This document shows positions 34,571-44,084 of a DNA stretch of 64,000 nt, in pieces. This DNA comes from Marifrigoribacter sp047730175. Lineage in GTDB: Bacteria > Bacteroidota > Bacteroidia > Flavobacteriales > Flavobacteriaceae. Both the position numbers and the translations under genes were made by a program. Numbering within the stretch: the stretch's first letter is position 1; each line of letters opens with the position of its first letter. Location of the stretch: the NCBI RefSeq assembly GCF_047730175.1, contig NZ_CP159833.1:682001-746000 (forward strand), read 5' to 3'. The notes beneath the pieces are model-generated. The model had not been told where the DNA came from. It did not search any database and worked only from the letters and a program-made list of their open reading frames with translations.

Positions 34571-34588
34571 CGCAAATTAAAATAATTA

Positions 34589-34960
34589 ATGTTGAATAAA
34601 GAAAAAGAAACTGACCAACTTATAACACAAATCATTAAAGGGATTGAAGGAGTTAAGGGTCAAGACATTGAAATTCTTGATCTTCGAGAGATAGAAAATA
34701 CGGTATCCGATTATTTTATCATCTGTAATGGTACTTCAAATACACAAGTAAATGCGATTGTAAATTCTGTACAAAAAACTGTTAGTAAATCGATAAAAGA
34801 AAACCCATGGCATGTTGAAGGTAGTAGTAATGCTGAATGGGTATTATTAGATTATGTACATGTTGTTGTACATGTTTTTCAAAAACACATTCGTGAGTAT
34901 TATGACATCGAAGGCTTATGGGGAGATGCTAAAATAGTTAAAATAGAAACCACACACTAA
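34589..34960 (+). CDS. rsfS: ribosomal silencing factor RsfS
   Basis: A 123-residue protein of the RsfS/YbeB/Iojap family that binds ribosomal protein uL14 and blocks subunit joining during starvation. Family landmarks: GQDIEILDLREIENTVSDYFIIC near residue 24-46, NPWHVEGSSNAEWVLLDY near 71 and VVVHVFQKHIREYYDIEGLWGDA near 91-113. It is the first gene of a plus-strand series with ftsH 16 bp downstream, an order usual in Bacteroidota. Confidence 0.95.
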   Translation: MLNKEKETDQLITQIIKGIEGVKGQDIEILDLREIENTVSDYFIICNGTSNTQVNAIVNSVQKTVSKSIKENPWHVEGSSNAEWVLLDYVHVVVHVFQKHIREYYDIEGLWGDAKIVKIETTH

Positions 34961-34976
34961 AAAACATAGAAGCCAC

Positions 34977-36923
34977 ATGGCGAACGAAAATAAAAAACCT
35001 GAAGTAAAAAAACCAAAGTTTAATGCTTATTGGATTTATGCTGCAATAATTTTAGGAATTATTGGTATTCAGATTTTTGGAGGAACTAGTTTAACACAAC
35101 CTTCTCAAACCAATGAATCCGATTTTCAAGAATTTTTAATCAATGGAGATGTTGATAAAATTGAAATTGTTAATCGAAAATTAGCGAAGATTTATTTAAC
35201 TCAAGAAGCAAAAACTAAAGAAGTTCATTTAAAGAAAAAAGGGAATAGTAGTTTCCTTTCTAGTGCAAATGATGCTAGATATCAATTTGAATTTGGTGAT
35301 TTACAAAACTTCGAAAACAAAATAACTCAAATAAAAAAGGAACATAATCTTAATACCAATATTGTTTGGGAAACAGACAGTAATATGTGGGGTGAGTTAT
35401 TGTTAACATTGTTGCCATTTGTTGTAATAATTGGTATTTGGATTTTTATCATGAGAAGAATGTCTTCTGGTGGTGGTGGTGGTCCAGGCGGACAAATATT
35501 CAACATAGGTAAATCGAAAGCTAAGTTATTTGACGAAAAAACTGATGTAAAAACTAGTTTTAAAGATGTTGCAGGATTAGAAGGTGCAAAAGAAGAAGTT
35601 CAAGAAATTGTAGATTTTCTTAAATACCCAGATAAATATACTGCTTTGGGAGGTAAAATTCCAAAAGGGGCATTATTAGTTGGACCTCCAGGAACAGGAA
35701 AAACGTTATTAGCAAGAGCTGTTGCCGGTGAAGCTAAAGTTCCTTTCTTTTCATTATCAGGTTCAGATTTTGTTGAAATGTTTGTTGGTGTTGGAGCTTC
35801 AAGAGTTCGTGACCTTTTTAAACAAGCAAAAGAAAAAGCACCATCTATTATTTTTATAGATGAAATTGATGCCATTGGTAGAGCTAGGGGTAAAAATAAT
35901 ATGTCTGGTTCAAATGATGAAAGAGAAAACACCTTAAATCAGTTATTAACTGAAATGGATGGGTTTGGAACCAATGCTAATGTAATTGTTATTGCAGCTA
36001 CAAATAGAGCTGATGTCTTAGATAAAGCATTAATGCGTGCAGGTCGTTTTGATAGACAAATTTATGTTGACCTTCCAGATGTAAGAGAACGTAAAGAAAT
36101 TTTTGATGTTCATTTAAGACCATTAAAGATTGATGAAAATCTAGATATGGATTTTCTAGCAAAACAAACACCAGGGTTTTCTGGAGCTGACATTGCAAAT
36201 GTTTGTAATGAAGCTGCCCTAATTGCTGCTAGAAATGAAAAGAAAAGTGTTGAAAAACAAGACTTTTTAGACGCAGTAGACCGTATTGTTGGAGGGTTAG
36301 AAAAGAAAAATAAAATTATTACTCCAAAAGAAAAAGAAGCTATTGCATACCATGAAGCTGGACATGCCACAGTAAGTTGGATGTTAGAACATGCTGCTCC
36401 ACTTGTAAAAGTAACAATTGTTCCTAGAGGTCAATCTTTAGGTGCAGCTTGGTATTTACCTGAAGAACGTCTTATCGTTAAGCCTAATCAAATGCTTGAC
36501 GAGATGTGCGCTGCATTAGGTGGACGTGCTGCTGAAAAAGTAATGTTTAATGAAATTTCTACTGGAGCCTTAAGTGACTTAGAAAAAGTAACTAAGCAAG
36601 CAAGAGCTATGGTAACTGTATATGGTTTGAATGATAAAATTGGAAATCTAACATATTATGATTCTTCAGGACAGAATGAATTTGGATTTTCAAAACCATA
36701 TAGTGAAAAAACGGCTGAAATGATTGATCAAGAAATTTCTAAAATGATTGAAAATCAGTACCAAAGAGCTATAAGTCTACTTGAAAAACATAAAGATAAA
36801 TTAATTGAACTAGCAGATGTTTTATTAGAAAAGGAAGTTATTTTTAAAGATAACCTTCAAAAAATATTTGGTGATAGACCTTTCGGAAAAAAAGAGAAAA
36901 AAGAAGATATCGCAACTAGTTAA
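34977..36923 (+). CDS. ftsH: ATP-dependent zinc metalloprotease FtsH
   Basis: A 648-residue membrane-anchored AAA+ protease that degrades membrane and regulatory proteins. Two membrane segments near 17-36 and 138-160 flank a periplasmic part. The AAA domain follows with Walker A GPPGTGKT near 233, Walker B IIFIDEIDAIG near 290 and second-region-of-homology ATNRADVLD near 338. The zinc site HEAGH is near 460, with the third ligand Asp in the conserved SDLEKVT near 535. All residues needed for activity are visible. The start is an ATG 16 bp after rsfS. Confidence 0.97.
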   Translation: MANENKKPEVKKPKFNAYWIYAAIILGIIGIQIFGGTSLTQPSQTNESDFQEFLINGDVDKIEIVNRKLAKIYLTQEAKTKEVHLKKKGNSSFLSSANDARYQFEFGDLQNFENKITQIKKEHNLNTNIVWETDSNMWGELLLTLLPFVVIIGIWIFIMRRMSSGGGGGPGGQIFNIGKSKAKLFDEKTDVKTSFKDVAGLEGAKEEVQEIVDFLKYPDKYTALGGKIPKGALLVGPPGTGKTLLARAVAGEAKVPFFSLSGSDFVEMFVGVGASRVRDLFKQAKEKAPSIIFIDEIDAIGRARGKNNMSGSNDERENTLNQLLTEMDGFGTNANVIVIAATNRADVLDKALMRAGRFDRQIYVDLPDVRERKEIFDVHLRPLKIDENLDMDFLAKQTPGFSGADIANVCNEAALIAARNEKKSVEKQDFLDAVDRIVGGLEKKNKIITPKEKEAIAYHEAGHATVSWMLEHAAPLVKVTIVPRGQSLGAAWYLPEERLIVKPNQMLDEMCAALGGRAAEKVMFNEISTGALSDLEKVTKQARAMVTVYGLNDKIGNLTYYDSSGQNEFGFSKPYSEKTAEMIDQEISKMIENQYQRAISLLEKHKDKLIELADVLLEKEVIFKDNLQKIFGDRPFGKKEKKEDIATS

Positions 36924-36934
36924 TTTATTGTTTT

Positions 36935-36960
36935 CGACTAAACGCAATAAAGTTTAGTCG
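36935..36960 (+). other. stable hairpin behind ftsH without T tract
   Basis: CGACTAAAC (36935-36943) and GTTTAGTCG (36952-36960) form a perfect 9-bp stem with an 8-nt loop, 12 bp after the ftsH stop. No T run follows, so it is not a standard rho-independent terminator; it could stabilise the ftsH mRNA 3' end or be a processing site. Confidence 0.5.
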
Positions 36961-37033
36961 TAGGATATTACTATTAAAAAGAGAATTCATATATTTGATA
37001 AAATTAATAAGTATTCCTCAAATTAATCAATAA

Positions 37034-37636
37034 ATGAGTCTGTTTAAAAGACTATTTAACTTAAAAGGTAATTCAGAAAATATTAAAAAATCTTCTGAGC
37101 ATGGAAAGTATTTCCCTGAAGACAAGTTACCTATTGACGAAAAATTTACCTATAATTTTAATAAAAATGGAGGTAAGTTTCTATATTGTGAAAACAATAA
37201 AGAAATTATGGAGGCATTTGATAATATATTAATCGAAAATGATTGGTATGAAAAAGACTCTTATTGTTTCAATAAATCGTTAATTCAAAAATTCGATGGT
37301 TTTAATTTAAACTTTGATAAATCACCAACAGCATCTTTTTTTCTTTCAACATGTGAATCCTTAGTTGCTGACAATGGAGCGATTTTACTATCATCAAACC
37401 AAATTAAAGAAAAAAAATTAGACGAACTTCCTTCAAACTTTGTCATATTTGCTACTACTAGTCAACTTGTAGATTCTATAAGTGAAGGCTTACGAATTAT
37501 CAAAAACCAATCTAGCAAACATCTCCCAAGTAATATAACTACAATTCAAGACTTCGAAACAGAAAAAGAAAAGGATTTTATGAGTTATGGAAGTATCACA
37601 AAAAACTTATATTTGCTGCTTCTAGAAGACTTATAA
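37034..37636 (+). CDS. LUD-domain protein (LutC/YkgG-like)
   Basis: A 200-residue protein resembling the LUD (DUF162) family: the C-terminal half has ESLVADNGAILLSSNQ near 115, LPSNFVIFATTSQLVDSISEGLRII near 138 and ends in a helical segment. LutC-type members take part in lactate utilisation, but this stand-alone form between ftsH and cdsA is widespread in flavobacteria and has no assigned function. The gap to cdsA is 1 bp, so they are coupled. Confidence 0.75.
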   Translation: MSLFKRLFNLKGNSENIKKSSEHGKYFPEDKLPIDEKFTYNFNKNGGKFLYCENNKEIMEAFDNILIENDWYEKDSYCFNKSLIQKFDGFNLNFDKSPTASFFLSTCESLVADNGAILLSSNQIKEKKLDELPSNFVIFATTSQLVDSISEGLRIIKNQSSKHLPSNITTIQDFETEKEKDFMSYGSITKNLYLLLLEDL

Positions 37637-37637
37637 T

Positions 37638-38441
37638 ATGAAGGAATTTATAGTAAGGGCAATATCAGGGATTTTATATGTCTCTATTATCATATTTACC
37701 TTATTTACTCCTAGAGAATGGTTTATTGGTCTATTCTTTATTTTAGCACTTATCACATTAAACGAATTCTTAAAGCTTCACAAGTCAAAAGGCTATTTTT
37801 ATTATATTATTTTATTCCTGCTTTTTTACTTTATAAGCTATCAATTATACCATAATTATGCTATTTACGCTTTATTAATCGCAACAATAAGTATCAATTT
37901 ATTTTTATTGATTGATTTATATGCAGCAGAGAAAAAACATTTTATAAAAGAAAAAAAACTACTTGGCTCTATTTTTTATATCAGTTCTGGTTTTGTTTTC
38001 TTAACCCTAATACCCCTCATAAACCTTCAATTTATTCCGGAAATTTTAATTTCTATTTTTATACTTATTTGGGCTAATGACACTTTTGCTTACCTTATAG
38101 GAAAAAGTATTGGTAAACGTAAATTAATGGAGCGTATTTCTCCTAAAAAAACTATCGAAGGCTTTATTGGAGGGCTCGTAGGCGCCATTTTAACAAGTTT
38201 AGTTATCTTTTACTGCACAGAGTATTATAGTGCTTATATTTGGATCGCTATAGCTATACTCATTACTGTTTTTGGAACATTAGGTGACCTTATTCAATCA
38301 AAGTTTAAACGAATTGCGGGAGTTAAAGATAGCGGTAAACTTATGCCTGGTCATGGAGGTATTTATGATAGATTAGACAGTATAATTTACTCAAGCCCAT
38401 TTATTTATTTATTTTTACAAATTATAAACTATGCTTCGTGA
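37638..38441 (+). CDS. cdsA: phosphatidate cytidylyltransferase
   Basis: A 267-residue polytopic membrane enzyme (about seven or eight helices) that makes CDP-diacylglycerol from phosphatidic acid and CTP. The family signature appears near the C-terminus as GDLIQSKFKRIAGVKDSGKLMPGHGGIYDRLDS (about 215-247), with ANDTFAYLIGKSIGKRKL upstream near 145. It is followed by psd, so this cluster supplies the phosphatidylethanolamine route. Confidence 0.95.
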   Translation: MKEFIVRAISGILYVSIIIFTLFTPREWFIGLFFILALITLNEFLKLHKSKGYFYYIILFLLFYFISYQLYHNYAIYALLIATISINLFLLIDLYAAEKKHFIKEKKLLGSIFYISSGFVFLTLIPLINLQFIPEILISIFILIWANDTFAYLIGKSIGKRKLMERISPKKTIEGFIGGLVGAILTSLVIFYCTEYYSAYIWIAIAILITVFGTLGDLIQSKFKRIAGVKDSGKLMPGHGGIYDRLDSIIYSSPFIYLFLQIINYAS

Positions 38442-38513
38442 ATCTAATCTGTTATTATTGAGATCACACGGAATATTCATATTAACATTCCTAAAAGGAA
38501 AAAATTAAATTAA

Positions 38514-39164
38514 ATGTTTCATAAAGAAGGACATAAAATAATATTAATCACATTTATGCTTTGTATCATACTTAGCATGTTTTCTCATTTCTTAATTGAA
38601 AATGAAATGATAAGTAAAGCTATCATAGCTGTCCTTATTGTTTTCTTAGTACTAATTTTGCAATTTTTCAGAAACCCAAAACGAAATTACACTTTAGACA
38701 CAAATCATGCAGTTTCGCCTGTAGATGGGAAAGTAGTCGTAATTGAGGAAGTTTTCGAAAAAGAATATTACAATGAAAAGAGGCTGCAAGTTTCAGTTTT
38801 CATGTCACCCCTAAATGTGCATATTACAAGATATCCTGTAGGTGGAAATGTTGTGTTCAGCAAATATCATCCTGGTAAGTTCTTAGTGGCTTGGCACCCA
38901 AAATCTTCCGAAGAAAATGAAAGAACCACAGTGGTAGTTAACAACCCTGCTTTTGGAGATGTATTACATCGTCAAATAGCTGGAGCTTTGGCAAAACGCA
39001 TTGTTAATTATGCTGAAAAAGATCAACAAGTAGATCAAGCCTCAGAAAGTGGTTTTATTAAATTTGGTTCGCGTGTAGATGTATTCTTACCTTTAGATGC
39101 TAAAATAAATGTGAAATTAAATCAAAAAGTAAAAGGAGGAATTACAATTCTTGCTAAAAAATGA
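38514..39164 (+). CDS. psd: phosphatidylserine decarboxylase proenzyme (short form)
   Basis: A 216-residue pyruvoyl-dependent enzyme converting phosphatidylserine to phosphatidylethanolamine. Two membrane segments lie at 8-27 and 33-50. Landmarks are RNPKR near 58, SPVDGKVVVIEE near 72, MSPLNVHITRYPVGG near 100, and the self-cleavage site FGSRVDVFLP near 183-192, where the Ser of GS becomes the pyruvoyl group. The length fits the short PSD-A type. Its last 4 bp overlap the ACBP gene start. Confidence 0.95.
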   Translation: MFHKEGHKIILITFMLCIILSMFSHFLIENEMISKAIIAVLIVFLVLILQFFRNPKRNYTLDTNHAVSPVDGKVVVIEEVFEKEYYNEKRLQVSVFMSPLNVHITRYPVGGNVVFSKYHPGKFLVAWHPKSSEENERTTVVVNNPAFGDVLHRQIAGALAKRIVNYAEKDQQVDQASESGFIKFGSRVDVFLPLDAKINVKLNQKVKGGITILAKK

Positions 39165-39427
39165 ATTCACCCGAATTAGATATCGAATTTAAGAATGCAG
39201 TAAAAAGCATAAATGATCACACCGAATCTTTTCCGGCAGATTTCCTATTACGTTTATATTCCTATTACAAAGTTGCTACAAACAATCAAGACATGCCAAG
39301 TAGCAGGTCTCCTCTAATAAATGCATTTAAAACCAATGCTATTTTTCAGAATAAAGGATTATCTGAAGATGAAGCAAAACAACATTATATAGATGCTGTA
39401 ACACATTATTTCTTATACAGAAAATAA
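39161..39427 (+). CDS. acyl-CoA-binding protein
   Basis: An 88-residue four-helix protein of the ACBP family, which binds medium- to long-chain acyl-CoA. Recognised from EFKNAVKSINDH, LLRLYSYYKVATNNQDMP (ACBP signature YxxYKxAT) and GLSEDEAKQHYIDAVTHYF. It overlaps psd by 4 bp (ATGA), so it is translationally coupled to phospholipid synthesis genes. The valS stop lies 2 bp beyond its own stop on the other strand. Confidence 0.88.
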   Translation: MNSPELDIEFKNAVKSINDHTESFPADFLLRLYSYYKVATNNQDMPSSRSPLINAFKTNAIFQNKGLSEDEAKQHYIDAVTHYFLYRK

Positions 39428-39429
39428 CA

Positions 39430-42066
39430 TTACTTCAAACTAGCTAAACTACTTTTTAAAGTTTCAATTTTAGCTAAAGCATCAGCCTCTTTCTTACGCT
39501 CTATATCTATAACTTTTACAGGCGCATTATTTACAAAACGCTCGTTTTTAAGTTTACCCTGAACACTTTTCAAGAAACCTTCTGTATATTTTAATTCTTC
39601 AGAAAGTTTTATGATCTCTTCCTCAACATCAATAGTACCAGAGATTGGCACAAAATATTCATTCGATTTAACTCTGAATGTTAAAGCTCCTTCTAAGGCT
39701 TCAGTGATATAATTTAATTCTGAAATATTACCAAGCTTAATTATTACCGAATCAAAAGTAGTTGACGCTTTTTCATTATTAATTACAGAAAATGTAACCG
39801 CTTCTTTATGAGCTATATTTTTTTCTTTTCTAATGGTTCTTACTCCTGAAATTACTTCTGAAGCAAATTCAAATTCACTTAAAATTGTTTCATTGATTGA
39901 TTTAACAGATGGATATCTTGAAACTATCAAGGCTTCCTCTTTAGTTCTATCAGCTATTTGATGCCAAATTTCTTCCGTAATAAAAGGCATAAAAGGGTGC
40001 AATACCTTTAAATTATTTTCAAAAATGTTGATAATAGCATCAAACGTATTTTTGTCAATAGGTTGTTGGTATGCAGGCTTTACCATTTCTAACAACCATG
40101 AACAGAAATCATCCATTATTAACTTATATACGGTCATTAACGAATCGGAAAGGCGGTACTTTGAAAAATGATCTTCCATTTCTGCAAAAGCACTTTGAAA
40201 TTTAGACTCATACCATTCTAAGGCAATTTTACTAGATTCTGGCTGAGCAATAGTATCATCAATTTCCCAACCACTTACCAAACGATAAGCGTTCACTATT
40301 TTTTTAATAAAAGCCTTGCCTTGTTGTAATTTGGTTTCGTCGAACAATAAGTCATTTCCAGCTCCAGAACTTAATAACATCATCCCAGATCTTACTGCAT
40401 CTGCGCTATAATCTTCAATTAATTTTAAGGCATCAGGGGAGTTTCCTAATTGCTTAGACATTTTACGCCCTTGATCATCACGAACAATTCCTGTAAAATA
40501 AACATTATTAAATGGTTTTTGTTCTCTAAATTGATAGCCCGCAAAAATCATTCGAGCCACCCAAAAGAAAATTATATCTGGACCAGTTACCAAATCATTG
40601 GTAGGATAATAATAGTTTATTTCTGTATTATCTGGATTTCGTATTCCATCAAATACTGATATAGGCCATAACCATGAGGAAAACCAAGTATCCAAAGCAT
40701 CATTATCTTGCCTTAAATCTTCTGCATTTAAATTAGTATTCCCTGATTTTTCAACAGCTAACTTTAATGCTTCTTCTTTAGTTTCAGCAACCACAAAATC
40801 TTCTTTACCATCTCCAAAATAATAGGCTGGTATTTGTTGCCCCCACCATAATTGGCGAGATATATTCCAATCTCTAATATTTTCTAACCAATGTCTATAG
40901 GTGTTTTCTATTTTCTTCGGAAATAATTTAATCTCCTTAGTTTTTAAAACAGCATCTAAAGCAGGTTGTACTAACTCATCCATATTTAAAAACCACTGAT
41001 CGCTTAATCTAGGCTCTATAACAGCTTTAGTACGTTCACTAGTTCCAACTTTGTTTAAATATTTTTCAGTTTTTAAAAGAGCGCCTATTTCTTCTAATTC
41101 TAATACCACTTCTTTTCTCGCTACAAAACGATCTTTCCCTTGATAATGAAGTCCGAAGCTATTTAAGGATGCATCCTCATTAAAGATATCAATAACCTCT
41201 AATTGATGTTTATCTCCTAATACTTTATCATTTACATCATGAGCTGGTGTTACTTTTAGACACCCAGTTCCAAACTCTACATCAACATATTCATCTTCAA
41301 TAATAGGAATTTCACGATTACATATTGGTACAATTGCTTTTTTACCTTTTAAATGAGTAAATCGTTCATCTGTTGGATTGATACAAATTGCGGTATCCCC
41401 AAAAATAGTTTCGGGTCTTGTTGTTGCAATTGTTAATGTATCATTACTTCCTTCAATTTTATAATTGATATAATAAAGCTTACCCTCTTTTTCAACATGG
41501 TTCACCTCTTCATCTGAAAGTGTTGTCTTTGCTTCAGGATCCCAGTTTACCATTCGAAATCCTCTATAAATTTTCCCTTTGTTATATAAATCAACAAATA
41601 CTTTTATTACAGATTCAGATAAATCTGGATCCATTGTAAATTTGGTACGCTCCCAATCACAGGAACAACCTAACTTTTTTAATTGTTCTAATATAATTCC
41701 TCCATATTCGTTTTTCCATTCCCAAGCATGTTGTAAAAACTCATCTCTAGTTAAGTCATTTTTATCAATACCTTGCTCTTTTAGTTTAGCAACTACTTTT
41801 GCCTCAGTAGCAATAGATGCGTGATCTGTACCAGGAACCCAACAAGCATTAAGTCCATTTAATCTAGCACGACGAATTAATACATCTTGAATTGTATTAT
41901 TCAGCATATGCCCCATATGTAAAACTCCAGTAACATTTGGAGGTGGAATTACGATAGTATATGGCTCTCTTTCATCAACTTCAGAATGAAAATAGTTATT
42001 TTCCATCCAGTAGCTGTACCACTTATTTTCTATATCTTGAGCATTATAATTTGCTTCTAAAGCCAT
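39430..42066 (-). CDS. valS: valyl-tRNA synthetase
   Basis: An 878-residue class I aminoacyl-tRNA synthetase. HIGH-type motif PPPNVTGVLHMGHML near residues 41-55, CP1 editing domain (TTRPETIFGDTAI near 213), WWGQQIPAYYF near 402, KMSKS-type motif GRKMSKQLGNS near 534-544, anticodon-binding domain about 640-780 and C-terminal coiled-coil arm (EEEIIKLSEELKYTEGFLKS). Complete, with no anomaly seen. It is a single-gene unit with no clear terminator: its stop is 2 bp from the ACBP stop. Confidence 0.97.
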   Translation of the reverse strand: MALEANYNAQDIENKWYSYWMENNYFHSEVDEREPYTIVIPPPNVTGVLHMGHMLNNTIQDVLIRRARLNGLNACWVPGTDHASIATEAKVVAKLKEQGIDKNDLTRDEFLQHAWEWKNEYGGIILEQLKKLGCSCDWERTKFTMDPDLSESVIKVFVDLYNKGKIYRGFRMVNWDPEAKTTLSDEEVNHVEKEGKLYYINYKIEGSNDTLTIATTRPETIFGDTAICINPTDERFTHLKGKKAIVPICNREIPIIEDEYVDVEFGTGCLKVTPAHDVNDKVLGDKHQLEVIDIFNEDASLNSFGLHYQGKDRFVARKEVVLELEEIGALLKTEKYLNKVGTSERTKAVIEPRLSDQWFLNMDELVQPALDAVLKTKEIKLFPKKIENTYRHWLENIRDWNISRQLWWGQQIPAYYFGDGKEDFVVAETKEEALKLAVEKSGNTNLNAEDLRQDNDALDTWFSSWLWPISVFDGIRNPDNTEINYYYPTNDLVTGPDIIFFWVARMIFAGYQFREQKPFNNVYFTGIVRDDQGRKMSKQLGNSPDALKLIEDYSADAVRSGMMLLSSGAGNDLLFDETKLQQGKAFIKKIVNAYRLVSGWEIDDTIAQPESSKIALEWYESKFQSAFAEMEDHFSKYRLSDSLMTVYKLIMDDFCSWLLEMVKPAYQQPIDKNTFDAIINIFENNLKVLHPFMPFITEEIWHQIADRTKEEALIVSRYPSVKSINETILSEFEFASEVISGVRTIRKEKNIAHKEAVTFSVINNEKASTTFDSVIIKLGNISELNYITEALEGALTFRVKSNEYFVPISGTIDVEEEIIKLSEELKYTEGFLKSVQGKLKNERFVNNAPVKVIDIERKKEADALAKIETLKSSLASLK

Positions 42067-42190
42067 TTTGGTCTAATTTTTGAAAAGTAATCTGCAAAAG
42101 TAGGTAATATCTACAAGATTATAAAAGTGAATAACTTATTTTGCAGATTGTATTAAAGTTATTTACATTGCACATATAAAAAAATATATT

Positions 42191-42589
42191 ATGAAAAAAT
42201 TAGTAATTCTAGTCTTATTAGCTTTTGTTGGTATTGCCCCACAATCAATAGCACAAGCAAAGATTACATTTAAAGCAGAAGTTATCGATTACGGTGAAAT
42301 TGCAAAAGGAAGTGATGGTTTACGTGTTTTTGAATTTACAAATACAGGTGACGCTCCCCTAATTGTTAGTGAAGTAAAATCGAGTTGTGGTTGTACAGTT
42401 CCAGAAAAACCAAAAGGTCCTGTAGGTCCAGGTGAATCTAGTGTAATAAAAGTAAAATATGACACTAAAAGATTAGGTCCTATTAGAAAAACTATAACGG
42501 TCTATTCTAATGCAGATGAGCCTATTAAATCTTTAAAGATAAAAGGTAAAATTTTAGGTGAAGATAAAAGTGTTTTAGAAAAATCATAA
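42191..42589 (+). CDS. exported DUF1573 protein
   Basis: A 132-residue secreted or periplasmic protein: signal peptide 1-22 (VLLAFVGIAPQSIAQA) and one immunoglobulin-like DUF1573 domain (FEFTNTGDAPLIVSEVKSSCGCTVPEKPKGPVGPGESSVIKV...). The conserved SCGCT cysteine pair near residue 66 is present. Function unknown; these are abundant in Bacteroidota. A strong terminator follows. Confidence 0.9.
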   Translation: MKKLVILVLLAFVGIAPQSIAQAKITFKAEVIDYGEIAKGSDGLRVFEFTNTGDAPLIVSEVKSSCGCTVPEKPKGPVGPGESSVIKVKYDTKRLGPIRKTITVYSNADEPIKSLKIKGKILGEDKSVLEKS

Positions 42590-42609
42590 TCGCCTTTAAA
42601 CCAATACAT

Positions 42610-42641
42610 AAAAAGGACATAATTAATATTATGTCCTTTTT
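42610..42641. terminator. rho-independent terminator, bidirectional
   Basis: A perfect 14-bp stem (42610-42623 with 42628-42641, TAAT loop) beginning with A5 and ending in T5. It separates the convergent DUF1573 and aspartyl-protease genes. Confidence 0.88.
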
Positions 42642-42645
42642 ATAT

Positions 42646-43983
42646 TTAAAACATTTCTTTTAAAACAAATTTTGCTTTAAATGTCATCCCATTTCTTTTA
42701 TAAACTATAGTGATTTTTTTACCTGCTTTCGATGTAAAAAGCCCAATTAATTCATCTAAATCGTATCGAAATGCTAATCTTCCATTTATATTAATTATTT
42801 CATCCCCTTTTTTCATCCCTGCCAAAGCAGAAGGAGATTCCTGTCTAATTTCCGATACTACATATTTAGGTACTAATAAAATATCATAAACCGTTCCTAT
42901 GGGAATGCTAGTGACACTTGATGCTTCATTATTGTTTTCATTGGCATTACCAATAACACTCTTAGCATCTTTTACTATGGTCATACCCTCATGCTCTAAC
43001 ACCAAACCGCTCATATTGTAATGAAAAGGGTCTTTAAATTTTCCATTTTTCTTTACAGACATTTTATTTGATGAATAATCAAAAATTACATTGAATCTTC
43101 TTAAAAAGTCACCTCCAATACTCCCATCCCTTTCTTCGAAAAATTTAATATTTTCTAAAGCTAATTCTTCAGGGAAAGCAACATTAACATTATTTAATGA
43201 ATGACTGCCAATTGAAACTCTATTCAGTTTTGCTCTTTTCCCATAAATACTTCCACTAAGCCCTTGACCTAAAAAATCTTTATAATAATTTACAGACTCC
43301 TCAGATATATAATTAGTTTCATTAAATAACCAAAGCGCATCACTAGAGCCAGAATCTATAAGTAATGTAACTTTTTCTTGTAGCATCTCTTCATTAAAAA
43401 TATCCAAGTCAACAAAAGGTTTTCCATTATGGAATCTTAAATCAAATTCTTCGCACTTTTTGCATTTTTTCTTTTTATAAGTTAATGGATTATAAATTGT
43501 TATTTTGTGTGTAGAATAATTAATTCTCACTACAAAATCTTTAAAAAAGTCGAATCCTAAAATTCCATGAATAGGAATTCCCATTTTTGTAGAAAAATTA
43601 AGAGACTCATCAAAGATTACATATAGGGTCTGATTAACATTTGTAGCTTTATGAACTTTCACTAAATTATTTTCACTTTTCAAAGCAGTAACACTACCTC
43701 CCTGGCCTAAACCCCTTACTTTAACTCTTTGAAGGCTGTTAAGCTGCAAGGAATCATTTGGCAACCCAAATAAAATAGTCGATTTAACTCCTGTATCTAA
43801 TAAAAAAGAAAGCTTTTTATTATTAATTTCAACAGGTATTACTATAAGGTTATTAATTAATTTAAAACTAAATTTATATTTAGTATGTGTTGAAGGTAAG
43901 GTGAATCCACTTTGGGATAAACCCGAAGTAGAAACACATAAAAATGTGACTACTACTAATACGAAGCGATGTATATTTTTAAT
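42646..43983 (-). CDS. retropepsin-like aspartyl protease with PDZ domain, apparent ATT start
   Basis: Reading the frame upstream of its first TTG (43764) gives an excellent N-terminus: signal peptide (KNIHRFVLVVVTFLCVSTSG...SQ), then SFLLDTGVKSTILF with an aspartyl protease DTG at Asp63. The frame is closed by a stop at 43992-43990 and holds no ATG, GTG or TTG before the signal peptide. The natural start falls on ATT at 43983-43981, where relatives would have ATG (I-K-N-I-H for M-K-N-I-H). The 445-residue product has a second DSGSS motif at Asp210 and a C-terminal PDZ domain (SALAGMKKGDEIININGRL). An exported protease is inferred. Alternatives are a mutated start or a sequencing error. Confidence 0.75.
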   Translation of the reverse strand: MKNIHRFVLVVVTFLCVSTSGLSQSGFTLPSTHTKYKFSFKLINNLIVIPVEINNKKLSFLLDTGVKSTILFGLPNDSLQLNSLQRVKVRGLGQGGSVTALKSENNLVKVHKATNVNQTLYVIFDESLNFSTKMGIPIHGILGFDFFKDFVVRINYSTHKITIYNPLTYKKKKCKKCEEFDLRFHNGKPFVDLDIFNEEMLQEKVTLLIDSGSSDALWLFNETNYISEESVNYYKDFLGQGLSGSIYGKRAKLNRVSIGSHSLNNVNVAFPEELALENIKFFEERDGSIGGDFLRRFNVIFDYSSNKMSVKKNGKFKDPFHYNMSGLVLEHEGMTIVKDAKSVIGNANENNNEASSVTSIPIGTVYDILLVPKYVVSEIRQESPSALAGMKKGDEIININGRLAFRYDLDELIGLFTSKAGKKITIVYKRNGMTFKAKFVLKEMF

Positions 43984-44084
43984 TTTTTTTTATAATATCA
44001 AGATATAAAAAATTACCGAATGAGCTGTCTTATTAGTCTTTTTTTAAGAAATATTTTGCAACTTTGCTTTTAAATATTTTTATC

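Noticed and set aside
35600..36370. Several long open frames antisense to ftsH, and similar ones opposite metK, lipA, gap, valS and kmo
   Set aside because: They are shadows of strongly biased coding frames, have no start context or homology and overlap confident genes completely.
43764..43764. TTG at 43764 as start of the aspartyl protease gene
   Set aside because: It would remove the signal peptide and the first DTG motif, both plainly encoded in frame upstream.
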